64,000 bases of DNA from JACCZX01 sp963807155 (lineage in GTDB: Bacteria; Pseudomonadota; Gammaproteobacteria; Burkholderiales; Burkholderiaceae_F): contig CAWEAZ010000021.1 in the NCBI GenBank assembly GCA_963807155.1, positions 1 to 64,000 on the forward strand. Direction: 5' to 3'. Shown here piece after piece: positions 15,943 through 25,297 of this stretch; the first letter of the stretch is position 1; each line of letters begins with the position of its first letter. The notes beneath the pieces were generated by a model, which saw only the letters and a program-made list of their open reading frames with translations, made no database searches and was not told the DNA's origin. The translations under genes were made by a program, and so were the position numbers.

Positions 15943-15990
15943 ATCGCCCCGGCCTTGGCCTTGCGCTGGTAAAGGCGTCCGCGGCTGGTG
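15943..15990 (+). pseudogene. Small partial copy of an SDR gene start
   Basis: The bases read RPGLGLALVKASAAGASRF and closely resemble, at nucleotide level, the cofactor-loop region of the SDR gene at 11818-11860 (GPGLGLALVKAFA). Nothing else of an SDR gene is present around it, so it is an isolated, decayed fragment of a related gene, or of a duplication. It lies in the 326-base gap between the DUF1127 and DUF3563-like genes, where I see nothing else. Confidence 0.5.
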
Positions 15991-16171
15991 CGTCGCGCTT
16001 TCACAGTACAAAAAGAACCGCGACTGACACGTCTGCAAAGATCGCCTGAAGGGAGTTTCGCGCCGAGGTCGCGTTTCAAATGGAACTTCGCGAAGCCCTC
16101 ACGGAAATCGACTCGCAAGGCCAGAAGCAAATACTCCCAGTCTCGTTGTCACGATTGAGAGTCGAAGGTCA

Positions 16172-16465
16172 ATGCTGTTACACGATGTACGGCGGCGCTT
16201 GCCGTCCGGGCACAAGGCGAAAAGGATGGTCGCGCTCGAAGCGGCTGTTCGGCGCCAACGCAATGCGTATCTAGATACGCTGATCGCGCGAGCAGTGCGC
16301 TCGTTCACCAGTCACTTGATGGGCATCCTTCGGCGCTTGTGGCGATCTCAAGATACGGCGGAGCAATACCTTGCCGCAGCGACCGATCTCGCGGACCTGG
16401 AGCGGCGGGTACGCGTACTCGAACGCGAGCGGGGCGGGCCGCTCTTTGTGACGTTCAATCATTGA
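16172..16465 (+). CDS. DUF3563-like small protein
   Basis: A 97-residue basic protein whose C-terminal part (SQDTAEQYLAAATDLADLERRVRVLERERG) matches the DUF3563 pattern 'YLA.A.D..DLERR.R.LE'. The N-terminal half is arginine-rich and may include residues before the true start. ATG 16226 is another candidate but has a worse ribosome site. No function is known for the family. Confidence 0.55.
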   Translation: MLLHDVRRRLPSGHKAKRMVALEAAVRRQRNAYLDTLIARAVRSFTSHLMGILRRLWRSQDTAEQYLAAATDLADLERRVRVLERERGGPLFVTFNH

Positions 16466-16517
16466 CTCTCATCCGCACCGGCAGCGCAACGATCCACTCA
16501 CCGTGACAACACTTCGA

Positions 16518-16533
16518 CTCGCCCGCGGGCGAG
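16518..16533. repeat. Perfect 16-base palindrome
   Basis: CTCGCCCGCGGGCGAG equals its own reverse complement. It lies 53 bases after the DUF3563-like stop and has no T-run, so it is a weak terminator candidate or a protein-binding site. Confidence 0.5.
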
Positions 16534-16658
16534 GGTGTGTGAAGCAGGCGAACGGAGGCCAGAGCTCGTAGTGCCACACAGAAAGTCGGCCTGGCTCCCG
16601 CAAAAGTCACGCAAAATCGTGCGGGCGCAGTCGAAGGGCTTGCAAGTTATTGATATGT

Positions 16659-16734
16659 TGGTAGGTCGTGGCAGGCTCGAACTGCCGACCAACGGATTAA
16701 AAGTCCGCTGCTCTACCGACTGAGCTAACGACCC
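16659..16734 (-). tRNA. tRNA-Lys (UUU anticodon)
   Basis: The minus strand reads GGGTCGT as the acceptor 5' side, a D-arm TAGCTCAGTCGGTAGAGCA, an anticodon loop CTTTTAA (anticodon TTT), a T-arm GGCAGTTCGAGCCTGCC, the acceptor 3' side ACGACCT and an encoded CCA. The length of 76 bases is standard. The first acceptor pair is G-U. It sits alone, 140 bases upstream of and divergent from the recA control region. Confidence 0.95.
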
Positions 16735-16884
16735 GGAATGTGCAGCCGAACATTATGCCGGAGCGCTCGATGGCGGGCAAACCGACCGTGCTTGAAAGCG
16801 CGGTTCAGCATGCGTCGGTTGTTATGCTCGCTTCGCATTGCGCTGTTGTGTCCGCCAAGCCGCTACAAATCGGTTGACTTTTTG

Positions 16885-16904
16885 TACTGTATGTATTTAC
16901 AGTG
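16885..16904 (+). promoter_or_regulatory. LexA (SOS) box 1 upstream of recA
   Basis: TACTGTATGTATTTACAGTG has the CTG-N10-CAG core and flanking TA/TG of the classic SOS box. A -35-like TTGACT lies just ahead at 16874-16879, so LexA bound here would cover the promoter. Confidence 0.85.
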
Positions 16905-16924
16905 CGCTGTAATTATTTACAGCA
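16905..16924 (+). promoter_or_regulatory. LexA (SOS) box 2 upstream of recA
   Basis: A second CTG-N10-CAG site (CTGTAATTATTTACAG at 16907-16922) starts 20 bases after the first. It is therefore on nearly the same DNA face, allowing cooperative LexA binding. Confidence 0.75.
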
Positions 16925-16985
16925 GCAGTCGGGTCAATCAAAGTACCAGCGGAGGCGGCAAATGGATGATGGAAGGAGTCTTTTA

Positions 16986-18012
16986 GTGTCGGACAGCAAG
17001 GAGCGGCAAAAGGCATTGGCCGCGGCATTGGCGCAAATCGAAAAGCAGTTCGGCAAGGGCTCGATCATGCGCATGGCGGACGGCGAGGTCGCCGACGACA
17101 TCGAGGTTTGTTCGACCGGTTCGCTTGGCCTCGATATCGCGCTGGGAATCGGCGGGCTGCCGCGAGGCCGAGTGATCGAAGTTTATGGGCCGGAGTCGTC
17201 GGGCAAGACGACTTTGACGCTGCAGGTCATCGCCGAGATGCAGAAAATTGGCGGCACCTGCGCGTTTATCGACGCCGAGCACGCACTCGATGTTCAGTAC
17301 GCGCAAAAGCTCGGCGTCAATCTGCAGGAGCTGCTGATTTCACAGCCCGACACCGGCGAGCAGGCGTTGGAGATCACCGATGCGCTGGTGCGCTCGGGGT
17401 CGGTCGATTTGATCGTCATCGACTCAGTCGCTGCGCTGACGCCAAAGGCGGAAATCGAAGGCGAAATGGGCGATTCATTGCCCGGTCTGCAGGCGAGACT
17501 GATGTCGCAGGCGCTGCGCAAGCTGACCGCCAATATCAACCGTACCAACTGCATGGTGGTCTTTATCAATCAGATCCGGATGAAGATCGGCGTGATGTTC
17601 GGTAGCCCGGAAACCACTACCGGCGGCAATGCGCTGAAGTTTTACGCGTCGGTTCGGCTCGACATTCGCAGGATCGGTTCGATCAAGAAGGGTGACGAGG
17701 TGATCGGCTCAGAAACCAAGGTCAAGGTCGTCAAGAATAAGGTGGCGCCCCCCTTCAAGCAGGCCAACTTCGACATTCTTTACGGCGAAGGCATTTCGCG
17801 GCATGGCGAAATCGTCGATTTGGGTGCCGAGCTCAACATCGTCGAGAAATCCGGCGCCTGGTACAGCTACAACGGTGATCGTATCGGTCAGGGCAAAGAT
17901 AACGCGCGCGAGTTCTTGCGTGCGCACCCCGAAATGGCGCTCGAGATTGAAAACCGGATTCGTGAGAACAAGGGTGTCGCCGTGCAGAGGTATTGCCGTT
18001 ACGGCGGAGTGA
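16986..18012 (+). CDS. recA: Recombinase RecA (C-terminal frame break)
   Basis: The strand-exchange and SOS co-protease protein. Walker A GPESSGKTT, LIVIDS (Walker B), loop 2 INQIRMKIGVMFG and TTTGGNALKFYASVRLDIRR are all intact. GTG 16986 is preferred (MSDSKERQKAL-type start) because GGAAGGAG lies seven bases upstream; ATG 16962 is the alternative. The open frame continues to 18299 through recX with unrelated sequence. Removing one base near 17987 (CAGAGGTATT) gives ...GVAVQGIAVTAE and a stop at 18012, about 341 residues, a normal RecA length. I take this as a one-base insertion. Two SOS boxes precede the gene. Confidence 0.93.
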
Positions 18013-18499
18013 TCCGGATACGCGTACTGAACGTCAGCGCACTCCGGCAACAAAGAGTCTTCTCAGTCGAGCAATCGCATTGCTTGCTCGGCGCGACCAC
18101 AGTCGTGCCGAGCTTTCCCGCAAACTCGCGCGGCACATTCGCGAGGGTGATGACCAGGGAGAAATCACTCGCGTCCTGGACGAGCTGGATCGAAACGGGC
18201 TCTTGTCTGACCAGCGCTTCGCCGGTGCGGTGGCGCGCAGCCGCTCGCAACGCTTCGGCGATGCGCGCATTCGCTATGACTTGCGGCGTTTTGGCATAGC
18301 GGACGATCTCAGCGCGGCTGCGTTGGCCAGTCTGGCCGGCAGCGAGGTTGCGCGGGCCGGTGCAGTCAGGTCGAAGCGGTTTGCTGCGCTCCCCGCGACC
18401 GCCGCCGAGCGTGCCAAGCAGGCTCGTTTTCTACAGTCGCGTGGCTTTTCACTCGACTCCATCTATCAAGTCTTGCGAGGCCGAACAGACGCGGAGTAG
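17993..18499 (+). CDS. recX: Regulatory protein RecX
   Basis: Modulates RecA filaments. The 168-residue frame contains the RecX helical repeats: LLSRAIALLARRDHSRAELSRKL, ITRVLDELDRNGLLSDQRFAGAVARSRSQRFGDARI and RFLQSRGFSLDSIYQVL. The start is uncertain: a TTG at 17993 overlaps the corrected recA stop by 20 bases, and no ATG/GTG is available before the conserved region. Cotranscribed with recA and so SOS-controlled. Confidence 0.88.
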   Translation: MPLRRSDPDTRTERQRTPATKSLLSRAIALLARRDHSRAELSRKLARHIREGDDQGEITRVLDELDRNGLLSDQRFAGAVARSRSQRFGDARIRYDLRRFGIADDLSAAALASLAGSEVARAGAVRSKRFAALPATAAERAKQARFLQSRGFSLDSIYQVLRGRTDAE

Positions 18500-18614
18500 T
18501 GGCTGTGCCCGCGGCATGTATTTGCGTCAGCGGCCACCTCGCCTGTGTTAGATTCTTCGACGGGCCGCACCCACTTTTTACATAGGGTGGGGCCCATTGT
18601 CGTTTCTAACCAGC

Positions 18615-19151
18615 ATGCCCAACCGCCGCCACGTGCATACCCGCTCAATTAAGGTCGAGGCTTACGCACGCGATGACGGCTTATGGGATATCGAAGCAGT
18701 CCTGACTGACAACAAGGCGCGCGACTTCGTCCTGGCCACCGGGCTCAGGCCAGTCGGTGAACCGGTGCACGATCTCGGGCTGACAGTGACGATCGATACG
18801 CAACTCAACATCGTCGCCGCCGAAGCGCGCTCTCGGTCAGTTCCCTATCCCGGCCAATGCGAGGCAATCGAGCCCGATTATTCGAAGCTGATTGGCCTCA
18901 ATCTGCTGCAAAATTTTCGCAAGCTCGCTCTGGCGCGGTTGGGCGGCACTAACGGCTGTACGCATCTGACGGAGCTCGCGGGCGTGCTGCCGACTGCCGC
19001 GGTGCAGGCGTTCGCAGGTGAAGTGTTTAGAACGCACGAGAGTGCGAGTCAAAGTGAAGAGATCAAACCGTGGCAACTCGATCGCTGCCACGCATTGCGG
19101 ACCGACGGTCCGGCGGTCGCGCAGTTCTACCCACGCTGGCATAAGCGATGA
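18615..19151 (+). CDS. DUF2889 family protein
   Basis: A 178-residue cytoplasmic protein. RHVHTRSIKVEAYARDDGLWDIEAVLTD and the cysteine-containing PYPGQCEAIEPDYSKLIGLNLL, GGTNGCTHLTEL and KPWQLDRCHAL are the DUF2889 hallmarks. ATG 18615 (MPNRRH) is preferred over the TTG at 18597. The function is unknown. The gene sits between recX and sucC in many betaproteobacteria, and its stop overlaps the sucC start by four bases. Confidence 0.88.
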   Translation: MPNRRHVHTRSIKVEAYARDDGLWDIEAVLTDNKARDFVLATGLRPVGEPVHDLGLTVTIDTQLNIVAAEARSRSVPYPGQCEAIEPDYSKLIGLNLLQNFRKLALARLGGTNGCTHLTELAGVLPTAAVQAFAGEVFRTHESASQSEEIKPWQLDRCHALRTDGPAVAQFYPRWHKR

Positions 19152-20320
19152 AGATCCACGAGTATCAAGGCAAGGAAATCTTTCGCCGCTTCGGGATGCC
19201 GGTGCCTCGCAGCAGGGCGGTATTCAGCGTCGAAGAAGCGGTGGATGCTGCACGCGACCTGGGCGGACCGGTGTGGGTCGTCAAGGCGCAGATTCATGCG
19301 GGCGGTCGCGGCAAGGGAGGCGGTGTCAAGGTTGCGCGCTCAATCGAAGAAGTCCGCGCGCGCGCCTCGGAAATTCTCGGCATGCAGTTGGTCACGCACC
19401 AGACGGGTCCTGCTGGACAGAAAGTTCGCCGGCTGTTGATCGAAGACGGCGCCGATATCAAGAAGGAGTTCTATGTCGGCATGGTTGTCGATCGCGCGAC
19501 GCAGCAGGTCACGCTGATTGCAAGCTCGGAGGGTGGGGTCAACATCGAGGAAGTGGCCGCACATACGCCGGAGAAGATTCACAAGGTGCACATCGAGCAA
19601 TCACTCGGGTTGAGCGAGCGCGACGCCGATGACATCTCGTTCAAGATCGGCATACCACCCACCAGCGTTCCTGCTGCGCGCGCAATTTTCCAGGCACTCT
19701 ACAAAGCGTTCTGGGAAACCGACGCGTCGCTGGCGGAAATCAATCCTCTGGTGTTGACCGGCGACGGCCAGCTGATCGTTCTCGATTCGAAGATGGACTT
19801 CGATTCGAATGCAATGTTCCGGCACCCGGACATCGTGGCATTGCGCGACTTCGACGAGGAAGATCCGGCAGAGATCGAAGCCTCCAAGTTCGATCTGTCG
19901 TACATACAACTCGACGGCAACATCGGCTGCCTGGTTAACGGCGCAGGCCTTGCGATGGCAACGATGGACGCCATCAAGCTCTTCAACGGCGAGCCGGCCA
20001 ATTTTCTGGACGTGGGTGGCGGTGCGACGCCGCAGAAAGTCACCGAGGCGTTCAAGCTAATGCTTCGCAACCCCAACCTGAAAGCGATTCTGGTCAATAT
20101 TTTCGGCGGCATCATGCGTTGCGATGTGATTGCCGAAGGTGTCATCGCCGCGTCGCGGGCGCTGCAACTGAAAGTTCCGCTGGTGGTGCGTATGAAGGGC
20201 ACCAACGAGCAGCTCGGCAAGAAGATGCTCGCGGACTCGGGGTTGCCGATCATTTCCGCCGACACGATGGCAGAGGCTGCGCAAAAAGTAGTGGCCGCCG
20301 CGGCAGGTAAAAAGCAATGA
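19148..20320 (+). CDS. sucC: Succinate-CoA ligase (ADP-forming), beta subunit
   Basis: TCA-cycle enzyme joining CoA, succinate and ATP. The 390-residue ATP-grasp protein starts MKIHEYQGKEIFRRFG, with VVKAQIHAGGRGKGGGVK, EINPLVLTGDG and the CoA-side GNIGCLVNGAGLAMATMD and NIFGGIMRCD. Length is standard. It overlaps DUF2889 upstream and sucD downstream by four bases (ATGA), so the genes are translationally coupled. Confidence 0.97.
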   Translation: MKIHEYQGKEIFRRFGMPVPRSRAVFSVEEAVDAARDLGGPVWVVKAQIHAGGRGKGGGVKVARSIEEVRARASEILGMQLVTHQTGPAGQKVRRLLIEDGADIKKEFYVGMVVDRATQQVTLIASSEGGVNIEEVAAHTPEKIHKVHIEQSLGLSERDADDISFKIGIPPTSVPAARAIFQALYKAFWETDASLAEINPLVLTGDGQLIVLDSKMDFDSNAMFRHPDIVALRDFDEEDPAEIEASKFDLSYIQLDGNIGCLVNGAGLAMATMDAIKLFNGEPANFLDVGGGATPQKVTEAFKLMLRNPNLKAILVNIFGGIMRCDVIAEGVIAASRALQLKVPLVVRMKGTNEQLGKKMLADSGLPIISADTMAEAAQKVVAAAAGKKQ

Positions 20321-21201
20321 GCATCCTGATCGACAAGAACACGCGGGTCGTCACGCAGGGGATTACCGGCAAGACCGGCCAATTTCACACGCGGGTTTGC
20401 CGTGAGTATGCGAATGGCGCCGCGTGCTTTGTTGCCGGCGTCAATCCAAAAAAGGCTGGTGAAAATTTCGAAGGTGTTCCGATCTTTGCCACGGTCAGGG
20501 AAGCAAAGAAACAAACTGGCGCCAACGTTTCCGTGATCTACGTGCCGCCGGCCGGCGCTGCGGACGCGATCTGGGAGGCGGTCGACGCCGACCTCGATCT
20601 TGTTATCTGCATCACCGAAGGCATTCCGGTGCGTGACATGGTCGTCGTGCGCGATCGTATGCGCAAAGATGGCAAGCGAGCGTTGCTGCTAGGTCCGAAT
20701 TGCCCGGGCACGATTACGCCGGACGAGCTGAAGATCGGCATCATGCCGGGCCACATTCACCGCAAGGGTCGCATTGGCGTCGTGTCCCGCTCCGGCACGC
20801 TGACGTACGAGGCGGTGGGTCAACTAACCGAGCTGGGGCTGGGGCAGTCAAGTGCTGTCGGAATCGGAGGAGACCCGGTCAACGGCCTAAAGCACATCGA
20901 CGTGCTGAAGCTATTCAATGAAGATGACGAAACCGATGCAGTCGTGATGATCGGCGAGATCGGCGGCAACGACGAAGAAGTGGCGGCATTCTGGGTGCGC
21001 GACCACATGAAAAAGCCGGTCGTTGGATTCATTGCCGGCGTGACTGCGCCGCCGGGTAAACGAATGGGACACGCGGGCGCGATCATCTCCGGCGGCATGG
21101 GTACGGCGCAGCAAAAACTGGCAACGCTGGAGGAATGCGGAATCCGCACGACAAAGAATCCGTCCGAGATTGGCAAGCTGCTGCAAAGCGTGTTGACTTG
21201 A
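20317..21201 (+). CDS. sucD: Succinate-CoA ligase, alpha subunit
   Basis: Carries the phospho-histidine of the ligase reaction. The 294-residue protein has an N-terminal CoA-binding Rossmann domain (TRVVTQGITGKTGQFHT) and the active-site H252 in KRMGHAGAIISGG. Pairs with SucC as the heterotetramer. The frame is intact. Confidence 0.97.
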   Translation: MSILIDKNTRVVTQGITGKTGQFHTRVCREYANGAACFVAGVNPKKAGENFEGVPIFATVREAKKQTGANVSVIYVPPAGAADAIWEAVDADLDLVICITEGIPVRDMVVVRDRMRKDGKRALLLGPNCPGTITPDELKIGIMPGHIHRKGRIGVVSRSGTLTYEAVGQLTELGLGQSSAVGIGGDPVNGLKHIDVLKLFNEDDETDAVVMIGEIGGNDEEVAAFWVRDHMKKPVVGFIAGVTAPPGKRMGHAGAIISGGMGTAQQKLATLEECGIRTTKNPSEIGKLLQSVLT

Positions 21202-21241
21202 GCCGCAGCAAAGTCGAGATGACCGGTGCTTAAGGACTGAA

Positions 21242-22428
21242 ATGGAATTCGGATCCCCGGATTCTGGGTTGCGTTGATGCAGATCATTGGCATCAACATC
21301 GTGTTGAGCGGCGATAACGCCGTGGTGATCGCGCTCGCGGCGCGATCTTTACCGCCGCAGCAGCAGAAGCAGGCGATTCTGTGGGGTAGCGGCGCCGCAG
21401 TCGTGATGCGGATCGTGCTGACGATCGTGGCGGTCGAACTGCTCAGGCTGCCCTATCTGAAGCTCGTCGGTGCGGTGTTGCTGCTATGGATCGCCGTGAA
21501 GCTGCTGATCCCGGAGCACGAAGAGGAAGGCAGCGGCAAGGCGATCGGATCTCTCGGTGCGGCGGTGAAGACGATTCTGATCGCTGATCTGGTGATGAGC
21601 CTCGACAACGTGATCGCGGTCGCAGCGGCGGCCAAGGGCAGCCTGACGCTTCTGATTATTGGACTGGCGATCTCGATTCCGCTCGTGATCTTCGGCTCGA
21701 CGATGCTGCTGAAGTTAATGGAGCGCTGGCCTGTGATCATCACTATCGGCGCGGCGCTGTTGGGGTGGGTCGCCGGCGAAATGGCCGTCACCGATCCATT
21801 GATTACCGCATGGGTCGAAGCGAACGCGCATTATTTGCATTGGGTTGCACCTGCGGCCGGGGCCATGTTCGTCGTTGTGCTCGGCAGATGGCTGGCAGCG
21901 CGGGCAATGGCCAGAGCGCCGGCGCTGGTCGAGCTCGGCGCAGCCGGCGCAGCCTCCAGTGGCGCGCCGATACGTCCAGCTTCGGCGCGCCCGGGATGGC
22001 TCAATCGCATTTTGCTTCCAGTCGATGCGTCGGACAATGCCGCGCGTGCCGTGGAATACGTGACCGCACACCTGCGAGCGCACCCGCGCCCGAAACTGTC
22101 GACATCCATTTGTTGAACGTGCAGCGGCCGGTATCGGGCGACGTCAGCAGCTTTGTCGCCAAGGAGGCGCTCGAGGACTATCACCGCGAGAAAAGTCAGC
22201 AGGCGCTCGAGCGGCCGCGCAGGATCCTCGACGATGCAGGCGTGAAATACAGCGTCCACATGCTGGTCGGTAAGCCGTGGGAGGTAATCAGCGATTACGC
22301 GGGTGCCAACCAGGTCGATCACATCGTGATGGGAACGCGCGGTCTAGGCTCGTACAGCGGAGGAGCTCTGGTTCGGTTGCACTCGGGGTAGTGCAACGCA
22401 GCAAGTGCCGGTCGTGCTCGTCAAATGA
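21242..22428 (+). CDS. TerC/YjbE-family membrane protein fused to a universal-stress (USP) domain; frame-broken
   Basis: The first part is a TerC-type membrane protein (GINIVLSGDNAVVIALAARS, then LVMSLDNVIAVAAAA), a family linked to Mn2+/metal export and tellurite resistance, with about seven helices. A C-terminal USP domain follows (LNRILLPVDASDNAARAVEYV ... DHIVMGTRGLGS). ATG 21242 gives MEFGSPDS, where a lost T near 21262 breaks the expected MEFGSPDFWVAL. Further breaks near 22085 and 22380 separate TVDIHLLNVQRP and the ending QQVPVVLVK. The longest clean piece is 21274-22116. Motifs are preserved on both sides of each break. Confidence 0.8.
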
Positions 22429-22464
22429 CGCTCGTTAAGTAGAGCGAGGTATTCGGAGACGCTG

Positions 22465-25297
22465 ATGGAAGACAAAGAGTCCCACAGTAAGACGGTCGAG
22501 GCAGTCGTCAGCGAATTTCAGAGCGATGTCGACAAGGGCCTAAGTCAGGGTGAAGCGCGGGAGCGCTTGCAGAAATTGGGAGCGAACGAGCTCACAGAGA
22601 AACCCCGTCCCGGATTTCTCGCGTTGCTGTGGGACCAGTTCAATAACTACCTCGTAATCATTTTGATCGTCGCGGCGATCCTCGCGGCGTTGCTCGGTGA
22701 ATACGTCGACTCCGTGGCGATCATGTGCATCGTCGTGCTGAATGCGGTGATCGGAGTCATTCAGGAATCAAAGGCGGAACAGGCGCTCGCAGCCTTGAAG
22801 AAGATGGCTGCTCCCACCGCTCAGGTGATCCGCGACGGCTATCAGATTGCTGTTCCGTCGCGCGAGCTCGTTCCCGGAGACATCGTCCTCTTGGAAGCGG
22901 GCAACTACGTGCCTGCCGATTTAAGACTGGTGTCGACCGCCAATCTGAAGGTCGAGGAAGCGTCGCTGACGGGTGAATCAGTGCCCGTAGAGAAGAGTGC
23001 CGCCCTGGTGCTGGACAAAGAGGCGGGGCTCGGCGATCGCAGGAACTCCGCATTTCTAAGCACGATGGTCACGTATGGCCGCGGCAAGGGACTCGTGATC
23101 GGCACCGGCATGCGTACGCAGATCGGGCTCATCGCGGAGATGATTCAATCGTATGAGGAGGAAGCCACACCGCTGCAGCAGAAGTTGGAGCACCTGGGAA
23201 AGGTGCTCGGAACCGCCTGCATAGCGATCTGCTTGGTCGTCCTCGTCTATGGCCTGTTCCGGGATACCCACTTGACGGACGTCTTCAACATTGGCTTTCT
23301 CAATTACTGGGAGGCCGAGAAGAAGGACATCGTCAATCTGATCCTTACCGCCGTGAGCCTCGCGATTGCCGCTGTTCCGGAGGGGCTTCCAGCGATCGTA
23401 ACGATCTGCCTGGCGCTCGGCATGCAGCGGATGATCAAGCACAACGCGCTGATCCGAAAGCTGCCCGCGGTGGAAACACTCGGATGCGCGACGGTCGTCT
23501 GTTCCGACAAGACGGGAACGCTGACGCAGAATCAAATGACCGTTGTGCAGGGATGGACCGGGGGCAAGAAGCTTAAGTTGACGGGAGAAGGCTACAACCC
23601 AAGCGGACAACTCTTTGTGGATGATCAGCCTTCAGACCTGCGCACCGATGCGGACGCTACCGTACTTTTGCAGGGTGCCGTGTTGTGCAACGACGCGACA
23701 CTGGAGGAAAGAAGCGATTCAGCGGGCGCCCGGTCATGGCAGATGATCGGTGACCCCACAGAAGGCGCCATGGTCGTTGCGGCAGCGAAGGGCGGGTTTT
23801 ATCGCGGCGACATGGAAAAACTTCTACCGCGCGTGCAGGAGCTCCCGTTCGATTCGGAACGAAAGCGGATGACGACGATTCACCGTCATGATGGATCGCA
23901 GGGTACGGCTGCCGCCACGACGTTCGCTTATCCGCACTTCATCGCCTTCGTGAAGGGGGCGCCCGATGTCGTCCTCGATTTGTGCACGCACAAGCAGCAG
24001 CATGGGCACGCTGTTGCGATGACAGCAAGAACATCGCGAGGAAGTACTCGCACAAAACCGCGGCATGGCAACCAACGCGCTGAGAGTGCTGGGAGTTGCG
24101 TATCGACCGCTAACCGAAGTTCCTGAAACTTTGCGTCCCGAAGATCTCGAAAGGGATCTCACATTTGTCGGGTTGCTCGGCATGATTGACCCGGCGCGTC
24201 CGGAAGTCAGTGAAGCCATCAAGGTAGCGAGAGGCGCCGGACTGCGCAGCATCATGGTCACCGGTGACTACAAGGACACCGCAGAGGCGATCGCTCGCGA
24301 GATTGGCTTGCTGACCGAGGGCGGCATCGTTCTCACGGGTCCGGAGATCGAGAAGTTGACCGACGAGGAACTGGCGGCCAAGACAGACAAGCTGCAGGTG
24401 TGCTGCCGGGTTTCACCGCAGCACAAGACGAGAATCGTGGATGCGCTGAAAACGCGCGACCACGTCGTCGCAATGACGGGCGACGGTGTAAACGACGCGC
24501 CAGCGCTGAAGCGCGCGAACATCGGCGTCGCCATGGGCATCACGGGTACGGATGTGACCAAGCAGACCGCAGACATGGTCCTGACCGACGACAACTACGC
24601 GAGCATCGTCGCGGCGATCGAGCAGGGGCGGATCATCTACTCAAATATCCGCAAGTTCGTTTACTTTTTGCTCGCCTGCAACGCCGGCGAAATCCTGATC
24701 ATCTTCGGCTCGATGCTGCTGGGATTGCCGATCCCTCTCCGGCCGGTTCAACTGTTGTGGCTGAATCTGGTCAGCGACGGTGCGCCTGCTCTCGCATTGG
24801 GAATGGAGAAGGGCGATCCGGACATCATGAAGCATCCACCGCGACCGTCGAAGGAGCCGGTCATCAATCGAGACATGGCAATCGGCATCTCCGTTATAGG
24901 TGTGGTTGACGCGATTGCGATACTGCTGGTCTTCTACTTGGCTCTGCAGCGCTATCCGGGTCAGCTCGAAGCGGCGCAAACGATTGCCTTCGTCACACTC
25001 TGCTCCTCCGAACTGATTCGAGCCTTTACGGCACGCTCCGAGTATCACAGCGTATTTTTCATCGGGGTGTTTTCGAACAAGTGGATGAACTGGGCGGTCA
25101 TGGTTTCGTTCCTCCTGGTTCTAATGGTGGTGTATGTGCCGTTCATTAACCCGTTCTTCGACACCGTGCCGTTGACCCTCGGCGACTGGCTCTTCATGCT
25201 GCCCTTCTTCTTCGCTTCGCCGATCGCGATGGAACTCGTCAAGCTTTACTTCCGCCGAAGGGCAGCCACGGCCGGCGCATTGGCGATAACGCACTGA
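22465..25297 (+). CDS. Cation-transporting P-type ATPase, Ca2+ (P2/PMR1-SERCA-like) type; frame-broken
   Basis: About 940 residues. Visible parts are the actuator loop LTGESVPVEK, membrane helix 4 AAVPEGLPAIVT (the PEGLP motif of Ca2+ pumps), the phosphorylation site CSDKTGT (D348), KGAPD, TGDGVNDAPALKRANIGVAMG and a C-terminal six-helix block. At 24010-24050 the frame fails twice: a segment reading DDSKNIA and then EEVLAQNRG lies in shifted frames between the two long open frames (22465-24126 and 24065-25297). The start has GGAG upstream. Its stop touches the PP2C start (TGATG). Transport of Ca2+ or Mn2+ out of the cytoplasm is likely from family. Confidence 0.88.
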
